A stretch of DNA of 64,000 nucleotides from Bacteroidota bacterium. Lineage in GTDB: Bacteria > Bacteroidota > Bacteroidia > Chitinophagales > Chitinophagaceae. The notes below the pieces were generated by a model. The model was given only the letters and a program-made list of their open reading frames with translations. It had not been told where the DNA came from and ran no database searches. Position numbers and translations under genes: made by a program. Below, piece by piece: positions 45,183 to 52,426 of the stretch (position 1 is its first letter; the number at the start of each line of letters is the position of its first letter). The stretch lies in the NCBI GenBank assembly GCA_018266775.1, contig JAFDZS010000008.1, positions 310,001-374,000 on the forward strand, read 5' to 3'.

Positions 45183-45422
45183 ATGTCTACTGATTATGAT
45201 CCTCATGAAATTAAACTCGCCAACGAAATCGCTTCCACGCTCAAAGACAGGGATTCCCTCCAGCTTCACCTGCAATTGGTGCGTAAGTATAAGGAAGAAT
45301 TCCTGCGGCGTATCCTGGCTAAAGTAATGTCCCTCGATGAATCCAAGATAAAGCGCAGCAGGGCTGCGTTGTACACTTTCCTTATCAACCAAGGTGGTTC
45401 CAACCATGACCCTGGGCATTAG
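45183..45422 (+). CDS. Small helical protein of the RuvC-like operon
   Basis: This 79-aa protein from the ATG at 45183 is mainly helical and charged (HEIKLANEIASTLKDRDSLQ, then RKYKEEFLRRILAKV). It overlaps the RuvC-like gene by 17 bp, suggesting coupled translation. A -7-like box TAGTTTTG lies at 45163-45170 with TTTG at 45142-45145, spaced 17 bp. No family recognised. It may be a partner of the nuclease. Confidence 0.6.
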   Translation: MSTDYDPHEIKLANEIASTLKDRDSLQLHLQLVRKYKEEFLRRILAKVMSLDESKIKRSRAALYTFLINQGGSNHDPGH

Positions 45423-45879
45423 TTCCAATACCCGCCTGGTGAGCCTTGCTGTGGTGGATAATGATGCTCTTGTTGATACATTTACCCAACTGCATAAAGA
45501 CCGTTGGTCGGATGATAAAGCTCAAACCATCGTTGCTGCTATTGGTGCCAGTATTAGTTCTTATAGTATCAGTAAAGTGGTGATTGCAATTCCGCATAGG
45601 TATCATCAAACCCAGGCGCATCAATCGCTTATGGCTGCAGTATGTCATTTCTTTGTTGTCCGCAACATTCCCATCATCACTGCCAGCCCCACTGATATCG
45701 CTGCTCTTTGTACCGAGGGGAAGGTGAAAAGTAATACCGCCCTCATGGAATTGCTCGTTGAACGCTTCCCCGAATTACGCACGTTTCACCAGCGGGAACT
45801 CCGTAATAAAAACAAATACTATTACAAGCTCTTTGAAGCCGTGGCTGTTGCCTGTATGGCAGAACAATTGCTTGTATAA
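45406..45879 (+). CDS. RuvC-like RNase H-fold protein
   Basis: This 157-aa protein starts at the ATG at 45406 inside the previous gene. It shows the RNase H/RuvC pattern: MTLGISSNTRLVSLAVVDND as the first strand pair, SKVVIAIPHRYH as the second, and IITASPTDIAALCTEGKVKS, which resembles the RuvC loop before the last helices. The first strand carries no clear catalytic Asp (GISSN where GIDP-like is usual), so activity is uncertain. A Holliday-junction role would fit the recombination module. Confidence 0.6.
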   Translation: MTLGISSNTRLVSLAVVDNDALVDTFTQLHKDRWSDDKAQTIVAAIGASISSYSISKVVIAIPHRYHQTQAHQSLMAAVCHFFVVRNIPIITASPTDIAALCTEGKVKSNTALMELLVERFPELRTFHQRELRNKNKYYYKLFEAVAVACMAEQLLV

Positions 45880-45885
45880 ACGATG

Positions 45886-45912
45886 AACAGGACTATTACA
45901 GTCCTGTTTTTG
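45886..45912 (+). terminator. Terminator after RuvC-like gene
   Basis: AACAGGACT (45886-45894) pairs with AGTCCTGTT (45900-45908), followed by TTTTGTTT. Confidence 0.7.
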
Positions 45913-45924
45913 TTTGCTCTTTTA

Positions 45925-45941
45925 GCAAATTACCCTCCCTT
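45925..45941 (+). promoter_or_regulatory. -50 motif, copy 4
   Basis: CAAATTACCCTCCCTTA lies 46 bp before the upstream ATG (45971) of the RadC-like gene, and 76 bp before the preferred ATG (46001). Confidence 0.55.
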
Positions 45942-46000
45942 ATAGTTGTGGTGTTGCTGGTGTACACTCCATGAAAATTTTGTTCATTAAAAATCTTTTC

Positions 46001-46471
46001 ATGCAGTCTATTCAATCTACCGTGCAGCCACTGGCTGTTGCTGAAATTCAGGTGCGTTACAGTACTTTGATCAAACCTTCTCTTCGTCCCCGTGCCATTA
46101 GTTCCCTTGATGTGTATCAAATCTTTTTGGAATATTGGGATAAGGATAAAATTGAACTGGTGGAGCAATGCAATCTCATGCTCATTGATAAAGGGCGTGG
46201 AGTTTTGGGCATCTGTACTATTTCTTCCGGCTCTGTGTCTTCTACAATCATTGATATGCGTATGGTATTTGGTGTGGCTTTAAAAGCCAATGCGGTTGAA
46301 GTTGCCATTGCACATAATCATTGTTCGGGAAGGCTTATTCCCAGCAAGGAAGACCAGGCAGTTACCTATAAGTTGCGGGAAGCCGGTCGTATACTTGATA
46401 TTCCCCTCATTGACCACATGATTGTGAGTCCGGATGGGTATTACTCTTTCGCAGAACAAGGAATTATTTAG
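46001..46471 (+). CDS. RadC-like JAB-domain protein
   Basis: This 156-aa protein carries the JAMM motif of RadC-family proteins: HNHCSGRLIPSKED (H-x-H-x7-S-x2-D), with the preceding segment VAEIQVRYSTLIKPSLRPR and VFGVALKANAVEVAIAHN. I prefer the ATG at 46001 (MQSIQSTVQ), since related element-encoded RadC proteins begin near there. The ATG at 45971 (MKILFIK) would add 10 residues. RadC-like proteins travel with Bacteroidota integrative elements, and their biochemical role is unclear. The motif upstream links the gene to the XRE regulators. Confidence 0.85.
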   Translation: MQSIQSTVQPLAVAEIQVRYSTLIKPSLRPRAISSLDVYQIFLEYWDKDKIELVEQCNLMLIDKGRGVLGICTISSGSVSSTIIDMRMVFGVALKANAVEVAIAHNHCSGRLIPSKEDQAVTYKLREAGRILDIPLIDHMIVSPDGYYSFAEQGII

Positions 46472-46487
46472 TTCCTTGTTTTTTATT
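46455..46487 (+). terminator. Terminator overlapping the RadC-like gene end
   Basis: AACAAGGAA (46455-46463) pairs with TTCCTTGTT (46472-46480), followed by TTTTATT. The gene's last codons form the left arm. Confidence 0.7.
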
Positions 46488-46504
46488 AGTTGGAATTAAC
46501 CTAC

Positions 46505-46765
46505 TTACTGTCCTTCGATTGTAACTGAGGCAAACCACTCTTTATCTATAAATTCCTTTCCCACTTGTTGGGCAAACTCCATACAGCAATATTTTGAAAT
46601 GCTGATATCAATATCATAGTCTCTTGACCAGTTGGCTTCAACCTTAAGCCGTTTATGATGTAGCGGACATTTTCTCAGTTTCAGCTCTTGTTTCATTTCT
46701 TCAAAGATGTTGAAACCAACCATCATCGTTTCATATTTTTCTGTTTGTTCTGGACTATATGACAT
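46505..46765 (-). CDS. Unknown protein with Cys/His pairs
   Basis: I prefer the ATG at 46763-46765 (MSYSPEQTEKYETMM, 86 aa). The longer frame to 46894 would cover the -50 motif copy at 46830, and a TATTTTTG -7-like box (46792-46785) sits just upstream of the short start. The protein has CPLHHKRL and KYCCMEFAQQ, possibly a metal site, and a helical end. Function unknown. Confidence 0.45.
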   Translation of the reverse strand: MSYSPEQTEKYETMMVGFNIFEEMKQELKLRKCPLHHKRLKVEANWSRDYDIDISISKYCCMEFAQQVGKEFIDKEWFASVTIEGQ

Positions 46766-46829
46766 TGCTTTTATTTTCAATGAACAAAAATAATTGTTTA
46801 CGCCATCACTTATTGATTTGCATATTAAG

Positions 46830-46846
46830 CAAATTCCCCTCCCTTC
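46830..46846 (+). promoter_or_regulatory. -50 motif, copy 5
   Basis: CAAATTCCCCTCCCTTC lies 82 bp before the ATG of the ArdC-like gene at 46912. Confidence 0.5.
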
Positions 46847-46911
46847 TGCTTCCTTTCGTTTTTGGATACACTCCCTGTAAATTAATTCTTTCACAAAAAA
46901 TCAATTGAATT

Positions 46912-47838
46912 ATGGATGCTCCACAAACTCCTTCTCAAAAACTGGATGTGTATCAAATGGTCACTGATCGCATTATTGAACTCCTTTCTGCAGGCACTAT
47001 TCCCTGGAAACAACCCTGGACGGATTCCGGTGTTCCGATGAATCTCATCAGTAAACGGCCATACCGGGGTATTAATCTTTGGTTATTGCTCTCGCTTCAG
47101 TATGAACGCAATCTCTTCCTCACCTGGGACCAGCTTAAAAAAATGGGTGCTTCAGTAAAGCAGGGTGAACACGGGCATATTGTTGTCTTCTGGAAACAGG
47201 TGAAAAAACAACCTGAAGTACTTGATGATAAAGAGCAGCCTAAAACTGTTCCCATGCTTCGGTACTATAAGGTCTTTAACATTGCCCAGTGCAGGGATAT
47301 TCCTAATGATATGTTGCCTGAACTGGTTGCTGATGATGGTGACCCGCTTGCTGAATGTGAAGCTATTGTGCAGGCTATGCCTGACTGTCCGGTAATCCAG
47401 CACAAAGAACAAAAAGCGTATTACAGTATTGAGGGTGACTTCATTAATATGCCCAAAAAGAAAAGCTTCAAAACACAGTCAAGTTATTACTGTACGCTTT
47501 TTCACGAACTGGTGCATAGCACCGGATCGGAAAAACGTTTGGGTCGTTCATCAGTTACTGATATGTCTGAATTTGGGTCTGACTCCTATTCTCTCGAAGA
47601 GTTAATCGCTGAGATGGGCGCGTCATTTCTCAATTCTTTTGCGGGTATTCTCGATACGCAAATCAAAGATTCTGCCGCCTACATTAAAGGCTGGCTGAGT
47701 GTATTGAAGAATGACAAACGATTCATCATCGCCGCCAGTGGGCAAGCTCAGGTTGCGGTTGACTTTATCCTTAACCGGAAAGAACAAGTCCCAAACGAAG
47801 AAATTGCTGAAGTGCAAGAAGCATCTGTGGTTAGGTAA
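46912..47838 (+). CDS. ArdC-like antirestriction protein
   Basis: This 308-aa protein has two parts. The N-terminal ssDNA-binding region has KLDVYQMVTDRIIELLSAGT, IPWKQPWTDSG, RPYRGINLWLL and KQGEHGHIVVFWK. A zincin-like metallopeptidase region carries HELVHSTGS (about residues 199-207) and EELIAEMGASFL. This is the ArdC family carried by conjugative plasmids, which protects incoming DNA from restriction. Its position next to the integrase end fits early expression after transfer. A hairpin terminator follows the gene. Confidence 0.87.
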   Translation: MDAPQTPSQKLDVYQMVTDRIIELLSAGTIPWKQPWTDSGVPMNLISKRPYRGINLWLLLSLQYERNLFLTWDQLKKMGASVKQGEHGHIVVFWKQVKKQPEVLDDKEQPKTVPMLRYYKVFNIAQCRDIPNDMLPELVADDGDPLAECEAIVQAMPDCPVIQHKEQKAYYSIEGDFINMPKKKSFKTQSSYYCTLFHELVHSTGSEKRLGRSSVTDMSEFGSDSYSLEELIAEMGASFLNSFAGILDTQIKDSAAYIKGWLSVLKNDKRFIIAASGQAQVAVDFILNRKEQVPNEEIAEVQEASVVR

Positions 47839-47847
47839 GTTCAAGTG

Positions 47848-47876
47848 AGCCCGTCCGTTTCTACGGCGGGCTTTAT
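47848..47876 (+). terminator. Terminator after ArdC-like gene
   Basis: AGCCCGTCCG (47848-47857) pairs imperfectly with CGGCGGGCT (47864-47872), followed by TTATT. Confidence 0.65.
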
Positions 47877-47903
47877 TATCTTGTTCAAAAAGTTAAACGT
47901 AGT

Positions 47904-49301
47904 TTATTTTATCCCATAAATAAATATTTCAGTGTCCCCGGTATTTATTCCACAATTCTTAAAGCCATACTCCTCTAATTTTCGCCTAATTTTCGAGGCC
48001 AGATAAAATGGCTTATCGCTCGAAAATTTACCCTTATTACTCTCCCACATACCATTAACTTCAAATAATTCCTTAGATCCAGGTTTTTTAGGTGTTAAAT
48101 AACCATTCGAAACAGAAAAAATAGCAATCCCTCCTTCTTTGACTACACCAAAACAATCAGCGATAGTAGATTTAATATCATTACCACTACTATGAATTGC
48201 TCTAAGATTTAAATAAATATCGAAGTCATTGGTCAACGGAGAGTCCTCCATGTTTCCGGTGTTAAATTTAATTTTACCCTTATGAATAGTTTTACCCTCT
48301 TCAATAGCTAAAGCACTAATATCACAGACTTCTAACTTTAAATTATTAGCTGAAAAGTCAGGAAAAATCTCAAGAAGCTCTGAGCCATTATTTGATCCAA
48401 CACCAACAATTTTTAGATTGTGAATCCCGTTGATTAATTTTTTATTTAGAATGTCTAAAATTGGTCTATGCCAATTTGAGTAATTGCTTCTTAAATCTTT
48501 ACTATAATCATAATTTCCATATTTGATATTGAATGCATGCTCTCTGGCTTTTTTCGCAAAATCGATGAGTGTAGAATGCTTAACTGATGTAACGTTTTTC
48601 CATAAATAACAATTTTCGGTAAATGTTAAGCCCTTCTTATAAGTTACTTGTGAAATATTTTCATTTAATAGATAGTCATTTATCAAATCACTTATACTTA
48701 CTTCATACCAATATTCATTTTCAATTGAATTATTAAATTTATTGTTCTCTTTTAATTCTCCAGAGGCTGAAATTGGAAGTTGTGTTTGATTTTGCTTAAT
48801 AACTTTTTCAAAATTATATGTCAAGTCTTTCATAAAAAATTCAACAAGCTCCTTATCATTCCTAATCTCTCTATAAATTCCTTTATCAGCATACTTTTCT
48901 TTGAACAAATTAATTTTTGTCAATTGCTCTGGATTAATTTTTCCTGGTTCTATCTTTTTCGCATAAAAGTATACAATAGCAGGTCGGTTTGTGTCAAGAA
49001 ACTGTTCAATTTCAGCTAATGTTCCTGATTCAAACATACCAGTTGGAGTTCCAAATCTCGTCCAGAAAAGTGCAATTAATAAGTCTGAATTTTTTACTAA
49101 TTCTTCGTCAATAATACTTTGATAGGTTTCATTACTTGTAATGGGCATATCCTTTTCCCACCGCAAAGATTGGACTATACGATTTAATGTTCGCCCTTTA
49201 TCTCTATTCCAATCAAAACAGCATTTTTCAATCAAATCTCGTTGAGCCAAGACATCATTAGGTGAGGAAATTAGTAAAGTAATACTATAGGGTCTCTCCA
49301 T
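47904..49301 (-). CDS. DUF4062-type sensor fused to a SAM methyltransferase
   Basis: This 465-aa protein has a DUF4062-like N-terminus (residues about 1-165): ITLLISSPNDVLAQRDLIEK, ETYQSIIDEELVKNSDLLIA, FWTRFGTPTGMFESGTLAEI. That is a Rossmann-like fold allied to TIR/SLOG sensors. After a linker, residues about 290-440 are a class I methyltransferase: LKIVGVGSNNGSELLEIFPD (motif I), LKLEVCDISALAIEEG, FDIYLNLRAIHS. The combination suggests a defence or signalling enzyme, with nucleotide sensing plus small-molecule or RNA/protein methylation. It sits directly inside the integrase end, a usual cargo position. The exact substrate is unknown. Confidence 0.65.
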   Translation of the reverse strand: MERPYSITLLISSPNDVLAQRDLIEKCCFDWNRDKGRTLNRIVQSLRWEKDMPITSNETYQSIIDEELVKNSDLLIALFWTRFGTPTGMFESGTLAEIEQFLDTNRPAIVYFYAKKIEPGKINPEQLTKINLFKEKYADKGIYREIRNDKELVEFFMKDLTYNFEKVIKQNQTQLPISASGELKENNKFNNSIENEYWYEVSISDLINDYLLNENISQVTYKKGLTFTENCYLWKNVTSVKHSTLIDFAKKAREHAFNIKYGNYDYSKDLRSNYSNWHRPILDILNKKLINGIHNLKIVGVGSNNGSELLEIFPDFSANNLKLEVCDISALAIEEGKTIHKGKIKFNTGNMEDSPLTNDFDIYLNLRAIHSSGNDIKSTIADCFGVVKEGGIAIFSVSNGYLTPKKPGSKELFEVNGMWESNKGKFSSDKPFYLASKIRRKLEEYGFKNCGINTGDTEIFIYGIK

Positions 49302-49441
49302 AATTTTTCTTCAATAAGAACTGAAGATAAATAAATTTAGTCATATATATTATAAATTTTGTATACCCCCACTACAGATTATTTCCAGAAATTTGATCGA
49401 GTAATAATCTAGTGAACTGTAATAATTAGAGTAACATTAGA

Positions 49442-50659
49442 CTAAATTCCTAATTTACCAAAATCCACCCGCTTCGTTCCTTCTACAATCTCTGGCAGAT
49501 TTACAGAGAAATAATTCTTTGTAGTCTCTTCTTTCATATGACCCATCATTTTTGATATGATTGGTCGTTCAGCACCATATCGAACCCAAAGCTGTGCGTT
49601 AGTATGCCGGGCAACCTTATTGGTGATGTTCTTCTTAACACCTGCTATTCTCGCAATTTCCTTGAGATTGCGGTTGTATGCAGGCTCCTCAATAAACGCA
49701 CTAGGGTTGAATACGGATTTCTCTGATGTTTCTGATTGATAGGCACGGATTATTCCTGCAGCATGAGGGAACTTAAACAACGGTATAATGGTTTGATTTC
49801 CGTTTTTATCCCGTGAACCAATAAGGAAAAAACCAAACTCCTCATCCTCAAATAATTGATCTTTAGTAAATATGGGCAGGTCTTTATAGTAGTATCCTGT
49901 GTAAATCTGGAAAAGGAACATATCCCTGTCCCGCGCAAGAAATTCCTTGCCTTTCGGAAATACCGCAGCCCGCAGTTGTTTGATCTCCTGGATTTCCAAA
50001 AATGTTCTCTTTGCCTGATTTACCTTAATCTTTACATCATCAAATAAAAACTCCATCTGACTTGAATCAAGATAATTATCCTTCCTGGCACATTTAATTA
50101 CTCGTTTTAGAGCCTCCATATACTTTTTACAACTACTTCCTTGTAAGCTCTTTTTAACTTGCATGAATTTGTGGAAGTCCCGAAGCAAAATGTTATCGAT
50201 GTCAGAAAAGAACAGTTCTTTTTTGAATTCTTTTAAGTGCGCTAAACAGGTATTATATTTTTTGATGGTATTCTCTTCTAATTTCTCCGGCGGGTTATTA
50301 ATAAAGCTTTGCATGTACTCATAGAACGAATTACTATCACCCTTCTTTTTAAGGTGTTTAAAGATGGTCTCAAAGCTTAGTGGCTTATTAAAGTTGTAGC
50401 TTCTTTTGATGAGTTCGTTCAGCAGGTTTTTCTTTTCAATAATCTTGGCGTTGATTTCAAAGGCAAATGAATGATTCTTTACCCAGTTATCGTCTTTTCC
50501 ACTCCACTGCACTTTTGATACCTTTTGAGGCACAGGGATTTTGTAGTATCGGGAATCCCGTTCAATGGTAATGCGCAAGTGAATAGAGTACAATCCGGAT
50601 TTGTTGTCTTCATTGCGCCAATTATGGATTACGGCTATTTGTGGCAGATTCATACTCAA
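49442..50659 (-). CDS. int: Tyrosine integrase of the element
   Basis: This 405-aa protein has an N-terminal arm-binding/SAM-like half (YSIHLRITIERDSRYYKIPV, then a core-binding helical region) and a C-terminal catalytic domain. KVARHTNAQLWVRYGAE carries the second arginine, MMGHMKEETTKNYF the GH pair and the Tyr nucleophile. The first-arginine position reads TGYYYKDL, without Arg. Several Bacteroidota integrases, including that of CTnDOT, also lack this Arg. The gene ends 157 bp from the tRNA 3' end, where the att repeat lies, so it is the integrase responsible for this insertion. Confidence 0.92.
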   Translation of the reverse strand: MSMNLPQIAVIHNWRNEDNKSGLYSIHLRITIERDSRYYKIPVPQKVSKVQWSGKDDNWVKNHSFAFEINAKIIEKKNLLNELIKRSYNFNKPLSFETIFKHLKKKGDSNSFYEYMQSFINNPPEKLEENTIKKYNTCLAHLKEFKKELFFSDIDNILLRDFHKFMQVKKSLQGSSCKKYMEALKRVIKCARKDNYLDSSQMEFLFDDVKIKVNQAKRTFLEIQEIKQLRAAVFPKGKEFLARDRDMFLFQIYTGYYYKDLPIFTKDQLFEDEEFGFFLIGSRDKNGNQTIIPLFKFPHAAGIIRAYQSETSEKSVFNPSAFIEEPAYNRNLKEIARIAGVKKNITNKVARHTNAQLWVRYGAERPIISKMMGHMKEETTKNYFSVNLPEIVEGTKRVDFGKLGI

Positions 50660-50744
50660 ATATAGGCAAAATATCTGGAAAACCGTAAAACAAATTGTAA
50701 AACAATTAACGGGGATTAAAGGGAATAAGAAAGTATCATAAATG

Positions 50745-50784
50745 ATAAAACCCTTGTCGGTATTGAATTTGACAAGGGTTTTAT
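50745..50784 (-). terminator. Element-supplied replacement tRNA terminator
   Basis: A perfect 14-bp stem, ATAAAACCCTTGTC (50745-50758) with GACAAGGGTTTTAT (50771-50784), lies about 30 bp behind the tRNA 3' end. On the minus strand the exit reads TTTTATCATTT. It can end both tRNA transcription and readthrough into the integrase. Confidence 0.6.
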
Positions 50785-50814
50785 ACTTTTTAGGAATTCT
50801 TAATTCCTGTTATT

Positions 50815-50829
50815 TGTAGCCCCGACAAG
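50815..50829. repeat. att site at the tRNA end (15-bp repeat)
   Basis: TGTAGCCCCGACAAG is the tRNA 3' end, identical to 116-130. Insertion therefore left the tRNA gene intact. Confidence 0.85.
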
Positions 50830-50888
50830 AATCGAACTTGTATCTAAAGTTTAGGAAACTTCTATTCTATCCATTGAACTACAGGGCC
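50817..50888 (-). tRNA. tRNA-Arg(CCU)
   Basis: The minus strand folds as a cloverleaf: acceptor GGCCCTG with CGGGGCT (first pair G-U), D arm GTTCAATGGATAGAAT, anticodon loop TTCCTAA with anticodon CCT, T arm ACAAG-TTCGATT-CTTGT, and discriminator A. The next bases read CA, so CCA is not fully encoded. The gene is 72 nt and is the integration target of the element. Confidence 0.9.
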
Positions 50889-50982
50889 AATATTTTGGGA
50901 GGGCAAAAGTAATTATTTATGCTTGATTAGCCGCTAAACCAGGCAATATTTTCACTACATTTATTGCTCAACAATGCGTTAT

Positions 50983-51447
50983 ATGAAAAAAATATACTCC
51001 GCTGCGCTGGTTATGGCATTTTACAGCTTCAGTTTCAGCAGTACTGCACAAACTACACCGGCAATAAAACCACACATCAACCATATTGCCCATTACGTGG
51101 TGAACCTGGCCCGCAGTACCGATTTTTACATGCACATCATCGGGCTGGACAGTATTCCAGAACCTTTTCACGATGGTAAACATACCTGGCTTTCTGTTGG
51201 CTGCAATGCTCATTTGCACCTGATAAAGGGCGCTACAGAAGCTGCCACCATCAATAAGAATGCTCATCTTTGTTTCTCAGTGGCTTCGGTGCCAGATTTC
51301 GTTCTTATTTTAAAAGACCACCATATTGAATTTGAAAACTGGGCTGGAGAAAAAAACGCTGTTACCAATCGTGTGGATGGGGTAAAGCAAATTTATTTTA
51401 AAGACCCCGATGGTTACTGGATTGAAATTAATGATGCGAAGGATTGA
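50983..51447 (+). CDS. Secreted VOC-family protein
   Basis: I use the ATG at 50983 (MKKIYSAALVMAF), which begins a signal peptide ending STAQ. The mature part is a single vicinal-oxygen-chelate (glyoxalase/dioxygenase-like) unit: HINHIAHYVVNLARSTDFYM, LGLDS-like IIGLDSIPEPF, VKQIYFKDPDGYWIEINDA. Metal ligand candidates are His in HIAHYV and Glu in IEIND. It is periplasmic or exported. The substrate is unknown. It is the first chromosomal gene beyond the tRNA. Confidence 0.78.
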   Translation: MKKIYSAALVMAFYSFSFSSTAQTTPAIKPHINHIAHYVVNLARSTDFYMHIIGLDSIPEPFHDGKHTWLSVGCNAHLHLIKGATEAATINKNAHLCFSVASVPDFVLILKDHHIEFENWAGEKNAVTNRVDGVKQIYFKDPDGYWIEINDAKD

Positions 51448-51448
51448 T

Positions 51449-51494
51449 GGCTTCAGGCGTCTGACGGTTACAAACCGTCTTGACGCCTGAAGCC
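51449..51494. repeat. Long extragenic hairpin
   Basis: GGCTTCAGGCGTC (51449-51461) pairs perfectly with GACGCCTGAAGCC (51482-51494), with an inner GACGGTT/AACCGTC stem. No T-tract follows, so it is more like a REP-type palindrome than a terminator. Confidence 0.6.
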
Positions 51495-51653
51495 TGCTCA
51501 TCACATTGAAAGCTGCAGGATAAATGGTATCAGCCGGTTTGGCCAGGCTCAACCTGCAGCTTTTAAACCGTTGCCCATTTCTAGTTTTTCGCCCCGCAAA
51601 CCTTATCTTTGCCCTCCCGAAAAAACCGGGGTTACTCAAAAAATTTTACTGGT

Positions 51654-52325
51654 ATGAAGTGGTTGAACCTGTTAATCAAATACCGCCTGTGGTTGGGCAT
51701 TGTGTTCGTGGCACTGGCCATTTTCACCAATATGCAGGCTGGTTTCTGGCCTTCTTTTATTCTTTATCTCGTTGCAGCGATCCTGATTGTTGGTCATTTT
51801 TTATTCGGGCCCATGCGCCTTATTCAATCGTATATGGAAGAAGGCGACCTGGAAGGTTCTAAAAAAGTACTGGATTCCATCTGGTTTCCCGGTCTGCTCA
51901 TTAAGCCTGTTCGCAGTGTGTACTATACTTTAAAAGGCAACCTGGATATGATGAACCAGGATTTTGATTCTGCAGAAAAACACCTGAAAAAAAGTAACGA
52001 CCTGATGAACAACAGTACGCTGATGCAGGGGCAATTAAAGCAAGCTGAAGGTGCCAATAAATTACAACTGGGCATGCTGGCCATTCAAAAAGGTGATATG
52101 CGCCAGGGCGAAAGCTACATCCGCCAGGCCATCCGTGCCGGACTGCCCGATAATGAGAATAATGCTGCGGCTTACCTGCAATTATGTTCTATCATGATGA
52201 ACAAAAGGGAATTCCGTGCTGCCAAAGAATTTTTCCGTAAGGCTAAAAGTTTTAAACCCACTACACCGCAAATTGTGGATCAAATCAAACAAATTGAAAA
52301 ATATATTGCCCGCATGCCGGGTTAA
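51654..52325 (+). CDS. Membrane protein with TPR repeats
   Basis: This 223-aa protein from the ATG at 51654 (MKWLNLLIKYRLWLG) has two membrane helices within residues 10-55 (WLGIVFVALAIF, ILYLVAAILIVGHFLF), then TPR-like helical pairs (KGNLDMMNQDFDSAEKHLKK, EFRAAKEFFRKAKSFKPTTP). The longer frame from 51609 lies upstream of a TATCTTTG -7 box (51604-51611), so the shorter start is preferred. TPR membrane proteins scaffold complexes. No specific role can be given. Confidence 0.7.
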   Translation: MKWLNLLIKYRLWLGIVFVALAIFTNMQAGFWPSFILYLVAAILIVGHFLFGPMRLIQSYMEEGDLEGSKKVLDSIWFPGLLIKPVRSVYYTLKGNLDMMNQDFDSAEKHLKKSNDLMNNSTLMQGQLKQAEGANKLQLGMLAIQKGDMRQGESYIRQAIRAGLPDNENNAAAYLQLCSIMMNKREFRAAKEFFRKAKSFKPTTPQIVDQIKQIEKYIARMPG

Positions 52326-52342
52326 TGACTGAATTAAATTTT

Positions 52343-52379
52343 AAAAAAGGTTGACTCCTGCACGGGTCAACCTTTTTTA
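52343..52379. terminator. Terminator hairpin
   Basis: AAAAAAGGTTGAC (52343-52355) and GTCAACCTTTTTT (52366-52378) form a perfect stem with its own T-tract. Confidence 0.85.
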
Positions 52380-52426
52380 TTTTTTGTTGTAGCTGAATAA
52401 CTAAATTGTGGTGTAATTGTTTACTT

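Larger units (their letters stand above)
116..50829. mobile_element. Integrative mobilizable element in tRNA-Arg
   Basis: Two copies of a 15-bp sequence (116-130 and 50815-50829) bracket about 50.7 kb. The right copy is the 3' end of a tRNA-Arg gene, with a tyrosine integrase gene beside it. The interval carries a relaxase, a MobC-like protein, two coupling-type ATPases, a large serine recombinase, RadC-like, ArdC-like and RuvC-like genes, and many conflict genes. I found no TraG/VirB6, VirB4-like or other mating-pore gene, so transfer would need a helper conjugation system. The two recombinases and two coupling ATPases suggest a composite. The ends are seen in the sequence. Mobility is inferred. 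Confidence 0.85.
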
